The position numbers were made by a program, and so were the translations under genes. A stretch of DNA of 64,000 nt from Lonicera japonica (taxonomy: Eukaryota > Streptophyta > Magnoliopsida > Dipsacales > Caprifoliaceae): positions 53,433,328 to 53,497,327 of the forward strand of contig CM038464.1 of the NCBI GenBank assembly GCA_021464415.1. Direction: 5' to 3'. The notes beneath the pieces are model-generated. The model made no database searches. It had not been told where the DNA came from and saw only the letters and a program-made list of their open reading frames with translations. Positions within the stretch are counted from its first letter, which is position 1; the number at the start of each line of letters is the position of its first letter. Positions 1-10,410 of the stretch are shown one piece after another.

Positions 1-244
1 ATTTAATGATGTAATAATTCTTTCTCTTATAATATAAATATGCAATATTTATTTTATATATTTATTTTAAATTTTATATGTCACCATCAAACAAAGTACA
101 AAGTTGCCTCACTTTAAAAAGAAGAAAATCTACCGGGAATATCTTGTCGGAACCAGGCTAAATAAACCCACAAGACGAGTGTTCACTAAATCCACAACAC
201 AACCACAAATTGAAACAAATCGAGCATTTTTTTGAGCTCCATCA
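1..244. other. Upstream region of the UGT gene
   Basis: AT-rich sequence with TATA-like strings at about 30-75. The 3' part, from about 180, is CA-rich and could be 5' UTR leading to the ATG at 245. No element could be assigned with confidence. Confidence 0.3.
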
Positions 245-2225
245 ATGGCCGACGATTCCAACTCTAAGCTACACATAGTAATGTTTCCATGGCTAGCCTT
301 TGGTCACATAATCCCCTTCTTAAAACTCTCCAAACTCATAGCTCAAAAGGGTCACAAAATCTCCTTCATTTCCACCCCAAATAACATCAATCGCCTCCCC
401 AAAATCCCCTCAAATCTCAAACCCAATATCGATTTCATCAAAATCCCTCTACCCCAAGTCGAAAACTTGCCGGAAAATGCAGAATCCACCTCCGATTTGC
501 CTTATAAGAAAGTCAAGTACCTCAAAATCGCCTACGATTGCTTAAAAGAACCCGTTACTCAGTTCCTCAAATCCTCTTCCCCTGATTGGGTTATTTTCGA
601 TTTCGTTTCTTATTGGTTGGGTCCAATTGCTAAGGAGCTCGAGATCCGCAGTGCGTTTTTCAGCATCACTATGGCCTCCTGTCTGGCTTTCATCGGACCG
701 CCGGCGATGCTGGTAGCCGGCGAGGATTACCGTGTCCGGCCGGAGGATTTTACCGTCGCGCCGAAGTGGATCCCGTTTAAAAGCGAGGTCCGGATGCGGC
801 ATTATCAGGTGACAATAGCCGTAGAAACATATATATTTTACAATAGCCGTAAAATATTAATATATTTTTTAATTAATCATCCTGTGATGCCACTTTAATC
901 GGTCGATCCATTAAAATGACTAGCCCCAACAACTATTAGTTCATTAGTACATTGCTCAATTACTATATTTTTGTACTCATCACTTTAAGTTTTTGAATCT
1001 TATTATTTAAAATGACAATTTTGTTTGGAAATTATAAATATCAAAGAAAAGTGTATGTAATCATAGTTAAAGCATATTCTTGCTGTCAAATTATAGCTCT
1101 GCCATTTTCAGACCGGAGGTTCCTAATAACCATTAACGCATTGATGACAGTCAACAAATCTAAACAGTTAATAAATGAATAGCTGTTATGGTTCATCACT
1201 TGAAGAAAGTTAATAAACTTGAACTATATTTACAGTGTCTGCTATGTATTTAGTTAAAATGTTAGGTGCATAGAAAATTTACGGTAATCAAAATTCGCTG
1301 TAACCATTGTTTAATTGCCAGATTAGAATGATATTGATTTATGTTAAATAAATATGTCAACTTAAAATCACTCTTTTAGGTTCGGCGTATGTTTGAAGAT
1401 CTGGCCGGTGACGGAGGAGGAAACGTCTCCGCCATGTACCGATTCGCAGCCACTGTGAATGGCTGTGATGCTGTGGCCATAAGAAGCTGTGAAGAGTTCG
1501 AACCGGAGTGGCTAAAATTACTAGAAGATTTTTATCACAAGCCGGTGATTCCAGTGGGTATGCTACCCTCCACCGTGGCTGAAGATGACTGTGAGGAAAG
1601 ATGGGTTGAAATTAAAGCCTGGCTTGACAAAAAAGTTAAAGGGTCAGTGGTGTATATAGCATTTGGTAGTGAGACTAAACCGAATCAAACCGAACTCAAT
1701 GAGTTAGCTCTTGGTTTAGAGAAATCCGAGTTACCATTCTTTTGGGTTCACAAAAACCAACTCGGGTCCTTTGACACAGAGTCGACTCTATTACCCAAAG
1801 GGTTCGAGGAGCGAACTAGAGACTGTGGGGTGGTGTGCACCACTTGGGCACCTCAGCTAAAGATATTGAGTCATGATTCGGTGGGTTCATTGTTGAGTCA
1901 TTCAGGTTATAGTTCTGTAATTGAAGCGGTGCAATTTGGGAAAGCATTAATTATCATGCCGTTTCTAGGGGATCAAGGGATGATTGCTACATTTTTGGAG
2001 GAGAAAAATATGGCGTATTCAATACCGAGAAATGAGTTAGACGGATCATTTACGAGTGACTCGGTGGCTGAGTCGGTGAGGTTGGTGATGTTGGAAGAAG
2101 AAGGGAGAGTGTATAGGGACAAGGTTAATGAGATGAAGGGAGTGTTTGGCGATAGCAATAAGCAAGACCATTATGTTAATAATTTGTTGAGTTATCTCGA
2201 AGGTGATAGAAGAGTTAAGAGTTGA
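245..2225 (+). CDS. UDP-glycosyltransferase, UGT91-like (plant family 1)
   Basis: Transfers a sugar from a UDP-sugar to a small molecule; UGT91 relatives often extend the sugar chain of flavonoid, saponin or terpenoid glycosides. Exons are 245-808 and 1380-2225, joined in phase 0 by a GT-AG intron of 571 bp, giving 469 aa, a normal family length. The N-terminal domain has the catalytic His near residue 21 (LAFGHI) and a likely partner Asp near 119 (VIFDF). The C-terminal domain has the GSVVYIAFGS strand and a 44-residue PSPG donor box at about 344-387, starting WAPQ and ending GDQ. The last Gln of the box is typical of UDP-glucose or related donors. Oddity: box position 22, normally Trp, is Tyr (HSGYSS near residue 365). 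No signal peptide is visible, so the protein is probably cytosolic. Substrate cannot be told from sequence. The frame is open throughout, so the gene looks intact. Confidence 0.9.
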
Positions 2226-2922
2226 TAGCGTTAAAGTTATGGGCCCTTCAACAAAAGTATGATGTGTATGTGATGTAATAATATTAATGAGTGTTTCTGC
2301 GTTTATGCTGATGGTGGTTTTTCTTTAGAATATGATCTGGCTAAAATAAGTCCTTAATTAAAAAGAAGTCAAATCACATTACACAATTATCGTCCCACTT
2401 TGGGGTTAGGTTGTATCATTTATTCTTAGACTTGCAAGGAACCTTGAATTTCATTTCTTTTTTTTATTCAGCCGGCTTCTGTTTTGAATAATTAATGACA
2501 CAAAGAATGTTTGGTCTTGTTAAAATAATGCTTGGCCAGTGGCGGACCCGAACCTCGAGCGAGAATTAGTCGAGGTGCGTGAAAGCTGGCCCGAACATCT
2601 CGTGAGAAACAGAAAAAAATGACACAGAATGTTACGTCTTATTGACTGCTCTATTATTTTTTTTCAAAATATTACAAATAAAAATTTAGTTATATCATCG
2701 ACTAATGATTAAGTTAAAAAGCATTTCAATGAAAATTTAACAAAGTTAAAGAAAATTATGAATTCAATACCAAGGGGGTATTTATGTGTATATATTCATA
2801 TGTATGTCATTTATACGAGAATATATACATATATACATATACACATGGCCGATGTGTTGATAATCTAATTTCCAAGAAGATGTCAATCATGTATGATATA
2901 TATATATATACATATGTGGAAA
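2226..2922. other. Intergenic; possible decayed repeat end
   Basis: AT-rich 3' flank of the UGT gene. At about 2539 the string CAGTGGCGGACCC resembles a motif I associate with the ends of dispersed plant repeats. (TA)n-rich sequence follows at about 2785-2920. No gene is recognised. Confidence 0.3.
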
Positions 2923-3314
2923 ATTTCCTACGTGGATTACTGTTCACGGATGAACAGTACGGATTGGTCAATTTGGCACGCTTCTTGATGGAATTTTATG
3001 ATGAAATTTTGTGGGGATGTTCTTCATCGTGTGTAGAACATCTCCACCAAATTTCATCAAAAAATTCAACCAGGAAGTGGGTTAACTACGTGATTAGAAA
3101 ATATTGGTCCAAAAATGGATTTATAAAATCCAATATTTTTCAATCATATAGTTAACCCACTTCCCGGTTGAATTTTTTGATGAAATTTGGTGGAGATGTT
3201 CTACACACGATGAAGAACATCCCCACAAAATTTCATCAAAAAATTCTATCGGGAAGCGTGCCAAATTGATCAATCCGTACTGTTCACCCATGAACAATAA
3301 TCCGCGTAGGAAAT
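2923..3314. mobile_element. Foldback MITE with nested palindromes (about 392 bp)
   Basis: The left half (from ATTTCCTACG at 2923) is the near-perfect reverse complement of the right half (ending CGTAGGAAAT at 3314), with a small central loop near 3100-3140. Each arm holds a second, shorter hairpin: at about 2999-3058 a stem starting GATGAAATTT pairs with its own complement ending AAATTTCATC, and the same repeats at about 3179-3238. The element is thus a hairpin made of two hairpins. Opposite-strand reading frames give similar peptides only because of this symmetry. The flanks share CATATG-type sequence but no clear target duplication. Confidence 0.8.
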
Positions 3315-3329
3315 GCTCTGTATACATAT

Positions 3330-4069
3330 GTGTGTGTGTGTGAATTATTATTATTTTGGTTTAAAATGAGTGTTTTGAAAATGATTAAGGCTAGTTTAAT
3401 TATTATTATTGATCAATATTAAACATTTTTTTTTCAATTCTCTCCCAATCCAGTTTTTTTTAAGTCTCAATAACCACTACCAACGACAAACCGTTGTGGA
3501 TGTGGTTGGTGGCCGACAGTGGAAAAAGGGTGTTTTTCTAATAATTAATTTTTAAAATATTTCAAAAGAAAATAAAAGTATAAATGGAGGTTATTTTTTA
3601 TTTTTTATTTTTTTTTGAAAAAAAAAGAAAAGAAGAGGAAGTTCTAAGTCTTTTTTTTTTTATTACAATAGTAACGAAATTTTTTTTATTTCAAATAAAA
3701 CTTGAATTAATGACCTTTCTTGAATTTAAATATCTTATCAAATACAATAAATAGAAATCGACACCTTCTAGTATGCTAAAATATTATTTCTTAGCTTAAA
3801 GTTGGTGCTTTTCATTTCGGCTACGTCTGTTCAAAACTTGATATTTGACAAGCCCAAGTCTGTAGAAGCACACCCAAGTTCACAAATGTGGAATTTATAA
3901 AATAATTGTGAACCTCTTGGCCCATGTTATAGATAGAGTATTGTCTAGCCCAATTAACTTTGAATTTTACTACTCCAAGGTCCCAAGAAACCACCGTCTA
4001 GCAGCCAAAAACTTTCAACTTTTTATAACATTTATAGTGTTAGTTGGCAGTAGTAGTAGACGTATAATA
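3330..4069. other. Intergenic, low complexity
   Basis: AT-rich DNA with a short (TG)n run near 3330 and poly-T and poly-A tracts at about 3595-3665. No gene or structured element is recognised. Confidence 0.4.
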
Positions 4070-4622
4070 GATCGGATTTTGATCCGAATTTGACGTATTT
4101 TATCGAATATGGCTTTAAAATTTTAATTTGATAATTTGATTACAATCCGAATTCACTAATTTGATAATATAATGGAGCAAATATGGATTTAGGTCAATCT
4201 GATCCGATTTGAAATTACATAATATATATTTTATATGTGTATATATATACATCTCAAGTTGCGTTGAATTGTTGTTGGAGCACTCATTTAGTTTTCAATT
4301 GTCCTGGCTGATTTAAGCTTCTTCTTTTTTTTTTTGGGTGTTTTTTGGAATTATTAATATGCATTATCTAACTGAATATTTTTTTTCATTTCATTATATT
4401 TTATGTTGTTGAAAGTTATCATCTATTTATTTTTATTTTTTTGTAGTTAGAAAATGAAAAAAAAAATCTTAAAGAATTTGAATCGGATTATCATATTGGA
4501 GATCCATTAAGCTCACAAAATCGGATATGGATTTGATTATTAATAATCCATCGGATTTTCGGGTTGGATTGAATTTTTTCCTTGACGGATCGGATATGAA
4601 GTAATCTAGTCAAAATCCGATC
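4070..4622. mobile_element. Putative inverted-repeat element (GATCGGATTTTGA ends)
   Basis: The ends are inverted copies of about 13-14 bp, GATCGGATTTTGAT at 4070 and its complement near 4610-4622. Related GGATCGGAT-like words recur inside both halves (about 4160-4215 and 4480-4590). No clear target-site duplication is seen. Most likely a MITE-like non-autonomous DNA element of about 550 bp. Confidence 0.45.
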
Positions 4623-4904
4623 ATCAGGTTTAGTAGTAAGCATCAACTGTGAGAGAAGGTGGGATTAGAGTTTCATTCCTAATATTGTAATTCCTAAAGC
4701 TAAAAAAAAGTAAATAAAACAATTACAAACTTATTTGGATCCGCATTTAAAGTGGCCGGACCGGACCCAAAAGTTGAAGCAAAATCCTAAGAAATGAATT
4801 GAATAATAACCCAGCATATTCACGACCTTTTCTCTAGCTTTCGCCAATTTATTGTTAGTTTTGATTGGCATAGCAGAAAACCGAAGGAAGCAACACGTCT
4901 CAAC

Positions 4905-5165
4905 TCAGTCTCACTCGATTGATTTTCTAGATGGGCTATTGGGGAGAGAAAGGATCACGGTTCAGACAAATTGCGCAGTTAAAAATAGTGAGTCACGACT
5001 CATTGGGTGCTTTCTTGAGTTGTTGCGGCCAACCTTCAATCGCGGGCCAAGGGTTGAATGGGAGGATTTGGATGGGGACACGAAAGAAGGATTATTAAAT
5101 GCTGAGAAATGAAAAGAAAGAGCAAAAGATATGACTGCAATGTTTGGAGACAAAGAGTAATGTGA
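4905..5165 (+). pseudogene. UDP-glycosyltransferase pseudogene fragment (PSPG region to C-terminus)
   Basis: A remnant of a second UGT91-like gene. From 4973 one frame reads AQLKIVSHDSLGAFLSCCG, matching the first half of the PSPG box (family APQLKILSHDSxGxFLSHCG), with the His before CG changed to Cys. The text then jumps straight to C-terminal UGT sequence (EDLDGDT, then after a stop KDMTAMFGDKE), so the second half of the box and the region after it are deleted. Upstream sequence from about 4905 resembles the stretch before the box (DGLL, ERIT) but is frameshifted. No exon 1 is recognisable nearby. It lies 2.7 kb downstream of the intact UGT on the same strand, consistent with an old tandem duplicate that died. 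Confidence 0.75.
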
Positions 5166-6185
5166 ATAGTACTCGAAGAATTGTATTAAGCAAGTTCAAC
5201 AACATTGACACCAGCACTCAACTTTAAGGTCACACGGTAGTATTTGGTCAGTAGTTAATTAAGTCACACTTTCTTGTAGTTAACATAATGGTTTTTAATA
5301 TCAGAGCAAAAGATAGTTGATATAGACCACTTTCTTGTAGTTAACAACATTCACGAAGTTTGTTTGATTTTTATGTAAGGTTACCCATATAACCAAAATA
5401 ATTATTTTCTTTGTCAGAATATAGTACTATTTTGAGAAATTGTACTTTATGATTTTAAAGTTGTACATTGTTCTGATAATAAAAATAACTGTCTTGGCAA
5501 TAGTACCAACTTTATGTAATTCAAAGTATTTGTTGTTGCAAGTCCTGTATTTATTTCGTAATTTTAAATCTATCTAATTACTTTTATGTTTATTCATATT
5601 TGACTAAATTGCATTTACTATATATTTTCTTTTCATTTTAACTTATGAAAATCAATGTTTTTTAGTTTGAATTTTCCTTTGGTTGTTTCTCAAATTATAA
5701 AAGACAACTTACAATTATTTGTTTTTGATTGTCAAAATTAAACAATTATAAATATAATAATTTAAATTGATTTTCTAAAACTCGATCGAATTAAATCATT
5801 TTAAGTAAAATTGAAATTACCTAATTCTAGATCTACGTTACCCAATTCAATTCTATATTGCTAAGAGATTTAGACATTGTCCACATTCTATGAATACAAT
5901 TCTAGAACATGTTCATTGTCTCTTCTAAAATTTTAAATTTCTCACTTAATGTTTGGCTGTCCTTTAAATTTGTAATTATACCATTTATAATAAGGTAATT
6001 TACAGATTTTATATCTGTGTGTTTGGTTGTGAAAATTGAACATACGAAAATATGATAATTCAAGTTAATTAATAAAAACTCTAATTAAGTTATTTTAAGA
6101 AAAATTTAAAATTGTCTAATTCTAGAATTTTGAACATTTTTTTATTTATTTATATTTTTTCTTAGGAAAAAAAATTGCACTAAAA
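5166..6185. repeat. AT-rich intergenic with two diverged direct repeats
   Basis: Two related blocks of about 110-150 bp in direct orientation, roughly 5685-5840 and 6020-6135. Both run from a TTTGGTTGT-like word through AAAATTxAAC to a shared CTAATTCTAGA near the end. They are clearly diverged, and no coding sequence is recognised. Confidence 0.45.
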
Positions 6186-6187
6186 CA

Positions 6188-7245
6188 AATGACTACAGAT
6201 CTGCTTCGAGGGCAGATAACATAAATTTTGCTCTTTTAGCAAGCCAATGGGCTACTCCATTACCGTTGGACGAATAAATGACCACCTACACAAGCTAAAT
6301 CGATTGGATAGTTGCCTCGTATCGTGCAAAATATGCCCAAACGAGAAAAAGCAGGTCTCCCAGTCCTTAGATAAATTCAGCACGACCAGAGCATCACCTT
6401 CAATAATAACTATAGGGCAATTACAGTCCAAAGCAAATTCCACCGCGGGGTACACATGGAACGAATATGGAAATAAATTCGTCTTTGTACACATACCAAC
6501 TAAGAAAGACCTGCTATCGAAATGGATGACAATCCCAATCCTAATGGCTTTGCAATCCAAAACGACAACAGCATCAAAGGTTGCTTTAAACAATTATCAA
6601 ACGAGTGACGATTGTAAAATTCAAAGTTAGAAGGACTCATTGTTATGTTGGCCTTATTCCTAAGTTTTTCAATTGTAATATTGCATGGAATCATTGAAGA
6701 TTGAAATCCGCAATGTTCAAAAGGAAGATAGCCATGCCTACCAGAAGTTAAAATTATAATTAGAATCAGATGAATGGGAACACGATAAGTCAGGTAAGTG
6801 GCTAGTTATATTCAAAATCCTTGTGATGGTGTATTATAAATGTAAAAATGTTCTTATATATAGTGGATTATTATCGGTTAATCCCGAGAATTAGTGATAT
6901 GTAAGTAGGGATAAATCGTTAGATCTTAGTGTTATGCATTTGTTCTCTTATCTCCTTTATATATTGCTATATGTATTGATGCATGATAGATGAGAACGTC
7001 TTTCGAAAATTAAAATTGATTAGACTTATGTTTAATTGCTTGTTCTCATCACAACAAGCAAATCCACTTTCGGAATACAAAATTGATTACTGGCCTAAGA
7101 AGCAAAACTTTCAACGATGCCATTGACTCAGCATAACATTGATAGACATGGGAGGAACCTGAGCCTTTGAATATCTCATAAAATAACTTTTTAGCTCGAT
7201 CTACTATATAACTAGCCTCCTTACCCTCACAAGCCGCAAACATAC
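6188..7245 (-). pseudogene. RNase H-like (RVT_3) retroelement pseudogene, LINE type
   Basis: Read leftwards, about 6593-6255 encodes an RNase H-like domain of the kind found at the C-terminus of plant LINE polyproteins: VVLDCKAIRIG, then EFALDCNCPIVIIEGDAL with the conserved acidic EGD motif, then HILHDTRQLSN. A frameshift near 6260 moves to the frame GVAHWLAKRAKF, the usual C-terminal helix, ending at a stop near 6188. Upstream on the same strand (7243-7049) an open frame contains EGKEASYIVDRAKKLF, which could be the linker before this domain. Several frame breaks show it is dead. No promoter, poly-A tail or full reverse transcriptase is visible. Confidence 0.6.
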
Positions 7246-7249
7246 AGCA

Positions 7250-8479
7250 CCAAACTCTCTTTGATCTTTTTTTTCTTTTCTTTCTAAAAGTTCTAGAACA
7301 TTAATTTGAGGTTCCCACTGATCCACCCATCTAAAGAGAAACTACCAACGTCAATGCCATGAGATTGAAGAGAAATGCCAGTAATACGACATTCAAATAA
7401 AACTAAGTCTCTCTTTAATTACAAATAACGAAAATCCACCTAAATCTTTTTGGTGAGATTTAAATATGGAATTTGTCACATGTTTGGGTGGGTACATCCC
7501 CAACTAGACTAGCCCAACACTATCTTCGAAGATATCTAGTATATATGCCGTTAATGGTTCTAGAGTAAATTTTAAATAACATAGATTAATTTTCGACATG
7601 TCTTTTATGACACTTTAGCCCCGCACCTGCAGGGGTCAAAAATGAATTAAAAACAATAAAATCGAACCAACTTGTTTTTATAGAAAGATAATTTTCAAAG
7701 TACAATTCACAATTTTACAGACTCCATAATTAAAATACAACAATCTCTCTTTTCTATCCAAAACTTATAATAAAATAAACGCACCATGCCTGACCTACTA
7801 GTCCAAACCAACACCACCTTCCAATCATGCACCACGTAAATTAAAGGAGCATTACATAACATACATGAATGAAAGCATCAAATCTGAATATTTTATCAAC
7901 AATCAAATATTCACACGGCACGAATCAACTCAACAAATTGCACAAAAACCACCACCTCGACCTCATACACCATTTCCTTTCGATAACATGTTAAAAACTA
8001 GTCTCCTCACTTACTTCATCACATTGAAACTTCATCATAATAATTACACAACTGTGACTTATTATGATTTATTGACGAATAAATTTAACTATACACTAAT
8101 TAGTTTTACAGTAATTTAGTCAACATTAATAAAAAAATCAATTAATGAGGACAAACCAATATACTAAATTCATTCAAGACAACAAATGTAAGAAGAATAC
8201 AATAAATAAATAACAAATGAATACTTTAAAAATATATATGCATGTTAAATACATTCTTTTACCTCAAAAATACCATAAAATTAAATCCAACATATCGCCG
8301 TAATTGACGTCAAACTACAATGCTTTTCCCCTAGGAAAACTATCAGCATCACCACGTCTTATTCATCCCCCATATACTTCCTTTTTTTGGAAATCTCCAA
8401 TGTACTGACTTTAACTACACTAATTAAAGAAATATATATATACACACACACACACACAATCTCCTACTTTTAATAATCA
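7250..8479. other. Intergenic, nothing recognised
   Basis: AT-rich sequence with a short (TA)(CA) run near 8432-8458. Short open frames here have no recognisable domain. Confidence 0.4.
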
Positions 8480-8800
8480 TTTTCAAATTAACCCAGGGTC
8501 GTCAATTTTAAGTAGTAAACGGATAAAAATTTTCATAAAAATTTACGAGAATGATCCGTTTAATGAGTGAATCATCTCCACCAACTAGAAATAGGTTACT
8601 TAAAAATATAAAATTTCAATATACAGAAATGCACATATTTATCAATTTTTTAATTAATTCACTTTCGGATTGAGTTTTTTAATGAAATTTGGTGAATATA
8701 ATTTACTCATTATATAAATCATCTCTATTAAATTTCATAAAAACTTTTTATTCATTTACTCTCTCAATTATTAAACTAATTAAATTTACAAAGGTTTTTT
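8480..8800. mobile_element. Degraded relative of the 2923-3314 foldback element
   Basis: The segment near 8560-8584 (TAATGAGTGAATCATCTCCACCA-like) is an imperfect inverted copy of that near 8691-8715. The block TTTTTTAATGAAATTTGGTG around 8676 followed by ATTAAATTTCATAAAAA near 8736 mirrors, with mismatches, the inner hairpin at 3172-3240. Boundaries are uncertain and no target duplication is seen. Confidence 0.45.
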
Positions 8801-9994
8801 AAAAAGAAAGGGTCTCATATGTACGTATATAAACCCACCAAAAAATATGTACATATATAAAAAATTAAAACATGGCGCTACGTGGGTTTTCTTTACGATG
8901 GCTAAAATTTCAAATGGGCCGCAACCTACATTTTGTTGACACGTTCCAAAATCATTGCCACCTAACATTCAGAATTTTTAATTTAAATTTTCAAGAATTA
9001 GAATTAAATTATTTATAATTATATAAATTTAAAATTCATTAATTAAAAGTAAATTAATTTTAAAAACATGCCTTAAGTTTTCGAAATACTTAATAGAAAT
9101 AGATATGAGTAAAGCTTACCACCGAGTGTAATGGAATTTCTAGATAAGCTTATGGAAAAGATGGACTTTCATTTCATATGAAGGAGATGAATATTATAAT
9201 GCATTAGTTCAGTGCGCTACTCAGTCCAATTAATGGCAGCTCTTCGAAAGAATTTAGACCAACTCAAAATTATTATTGAATTATTTCTAAATGAGTAAAT
9301 TTACAATTCATCATTTGTAAATGATTGTTTTTTGGTTAAAATTAGATAATTTAAGCAACAAAACCCGCCTAGTAAAATAATTTTAAAAATTCCATCTTTC
9401 AAAACAGTCTTCTCCGCCAATCAAATCTCTAACCCAAAGTTTCACTTCCATCAAAATTTGAAATTTGTTTATTAATCCCAAATGAAATAATATATGCAAA
9501 TGAGAGGATCATATTAATTTTTGCACCAGGAAAATCAACAAATATAGATTTGGCAAAATGCATTATAACAACCGAATTTATTGTTGACATTTTTTTCATA
9601 TATTGGTTGGCACTGGTTGTTTAGTTCGGGAAATGAATCTATCAACCTTCAAATTGGTGCATGCATTAACATTTTATCTTCTTAAATTCGGTATATGTAT
9701 GTCTCAACTAGCTGTGTTCATATTCTGTGCTTATGGGAATCCTTGGTACGCGCACACTGCACCTTTATTTTAAACTTGTTTTATTTAATAAAATGCAGCA
9801 TCGTTAAATAATATTAGAATCTTACAACGATAATGAAGAATGGTTTCTAAGTGCTTATACAGATTGTAAAAATATAAATCACATCAAGAGTGTTATAACG
9901 CAAGATAAAATCTTAAAAAAAGGGAATATCATGCAAAGATAAGTACTCGACCATAAGGTAAATCCCGAAACATACAAAATCTACAAAAAAATAT
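8801..9994. other. Intergenic, nothing recognised
   Basis: AT-rich DNA up to the assembly gap, with no recognisable coding domains or element ends. Confidence 0.4.
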
Positions 9995-10094
9995 NNNNNN
10001 NNNNNNNNNNNNNNNNNNNNNNNNNNNNNNNNNNNNNNNNNNNNNNNNNNNNNNNNNNNNNNNNNNNNNNNNNNNNNNNNNNNNNNNNNNNNNN
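9995..10094. other. Assembly gap (100 N)
   Basis: Exactly 100 ambiguous bases, the conventional placeholder for a scaffold gap of unknown size. True distance and content here are unknown. Confidence 0.99.
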
Positions 10095-10410
10095 TGTCCT
10101 TGCAAACCCTTTTTAACATCTCTCCCAAGTCTTTCTGCATACCAAAATTAATCTTTTCACCATCCACCATTAAAGGATGCTCTGGCGAATTATTCTCTCG
10201 ATCATATCCTCTTCTTAATAGCTAGATTTCATCAACATGTTCATTTCCAACGTAAGAACCCTTAATTACTGAAAATTTCACTTCCACGAATAATCTTCAT
10301 GTCCATTCTCAAATAAATCACAATCCTCGAACTAATTCAATAGCAATTTACGATCAAAACCAATTGAATATTCAATTTCAGTTTTTAAATCTTCCAAACT
10401 CATAGTCAAA
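10095..10410 (-). pseudogene. Possible decayed coding sequence beside the gap
   Basis: Read leftwards, a frame beginning near 10403 (MSLEDLKTEIEYSIGFDRK) soon meets stops. A second open stretch (EHPLMVDGEKINFGMQK, about 10185-10130) runs into the gap. The composition looks protein-like and somewhat richer in GC than its surroundings. I do not recognise a domain. It could be the edge of a broken gene or transposon protein whose rest lies in the gap. Confidence 0.2.

Noticed and set aside
2784..3327. Two similar protein-like open frames on opposite strands (both containing EILWGCSSSCVEHLHQISSK)
   Set aside because: They are the two arms of one palindrome read on opposite strands. The similarity follows from DNA symmetry, and there is no start, domain or codon evidence for a gene.
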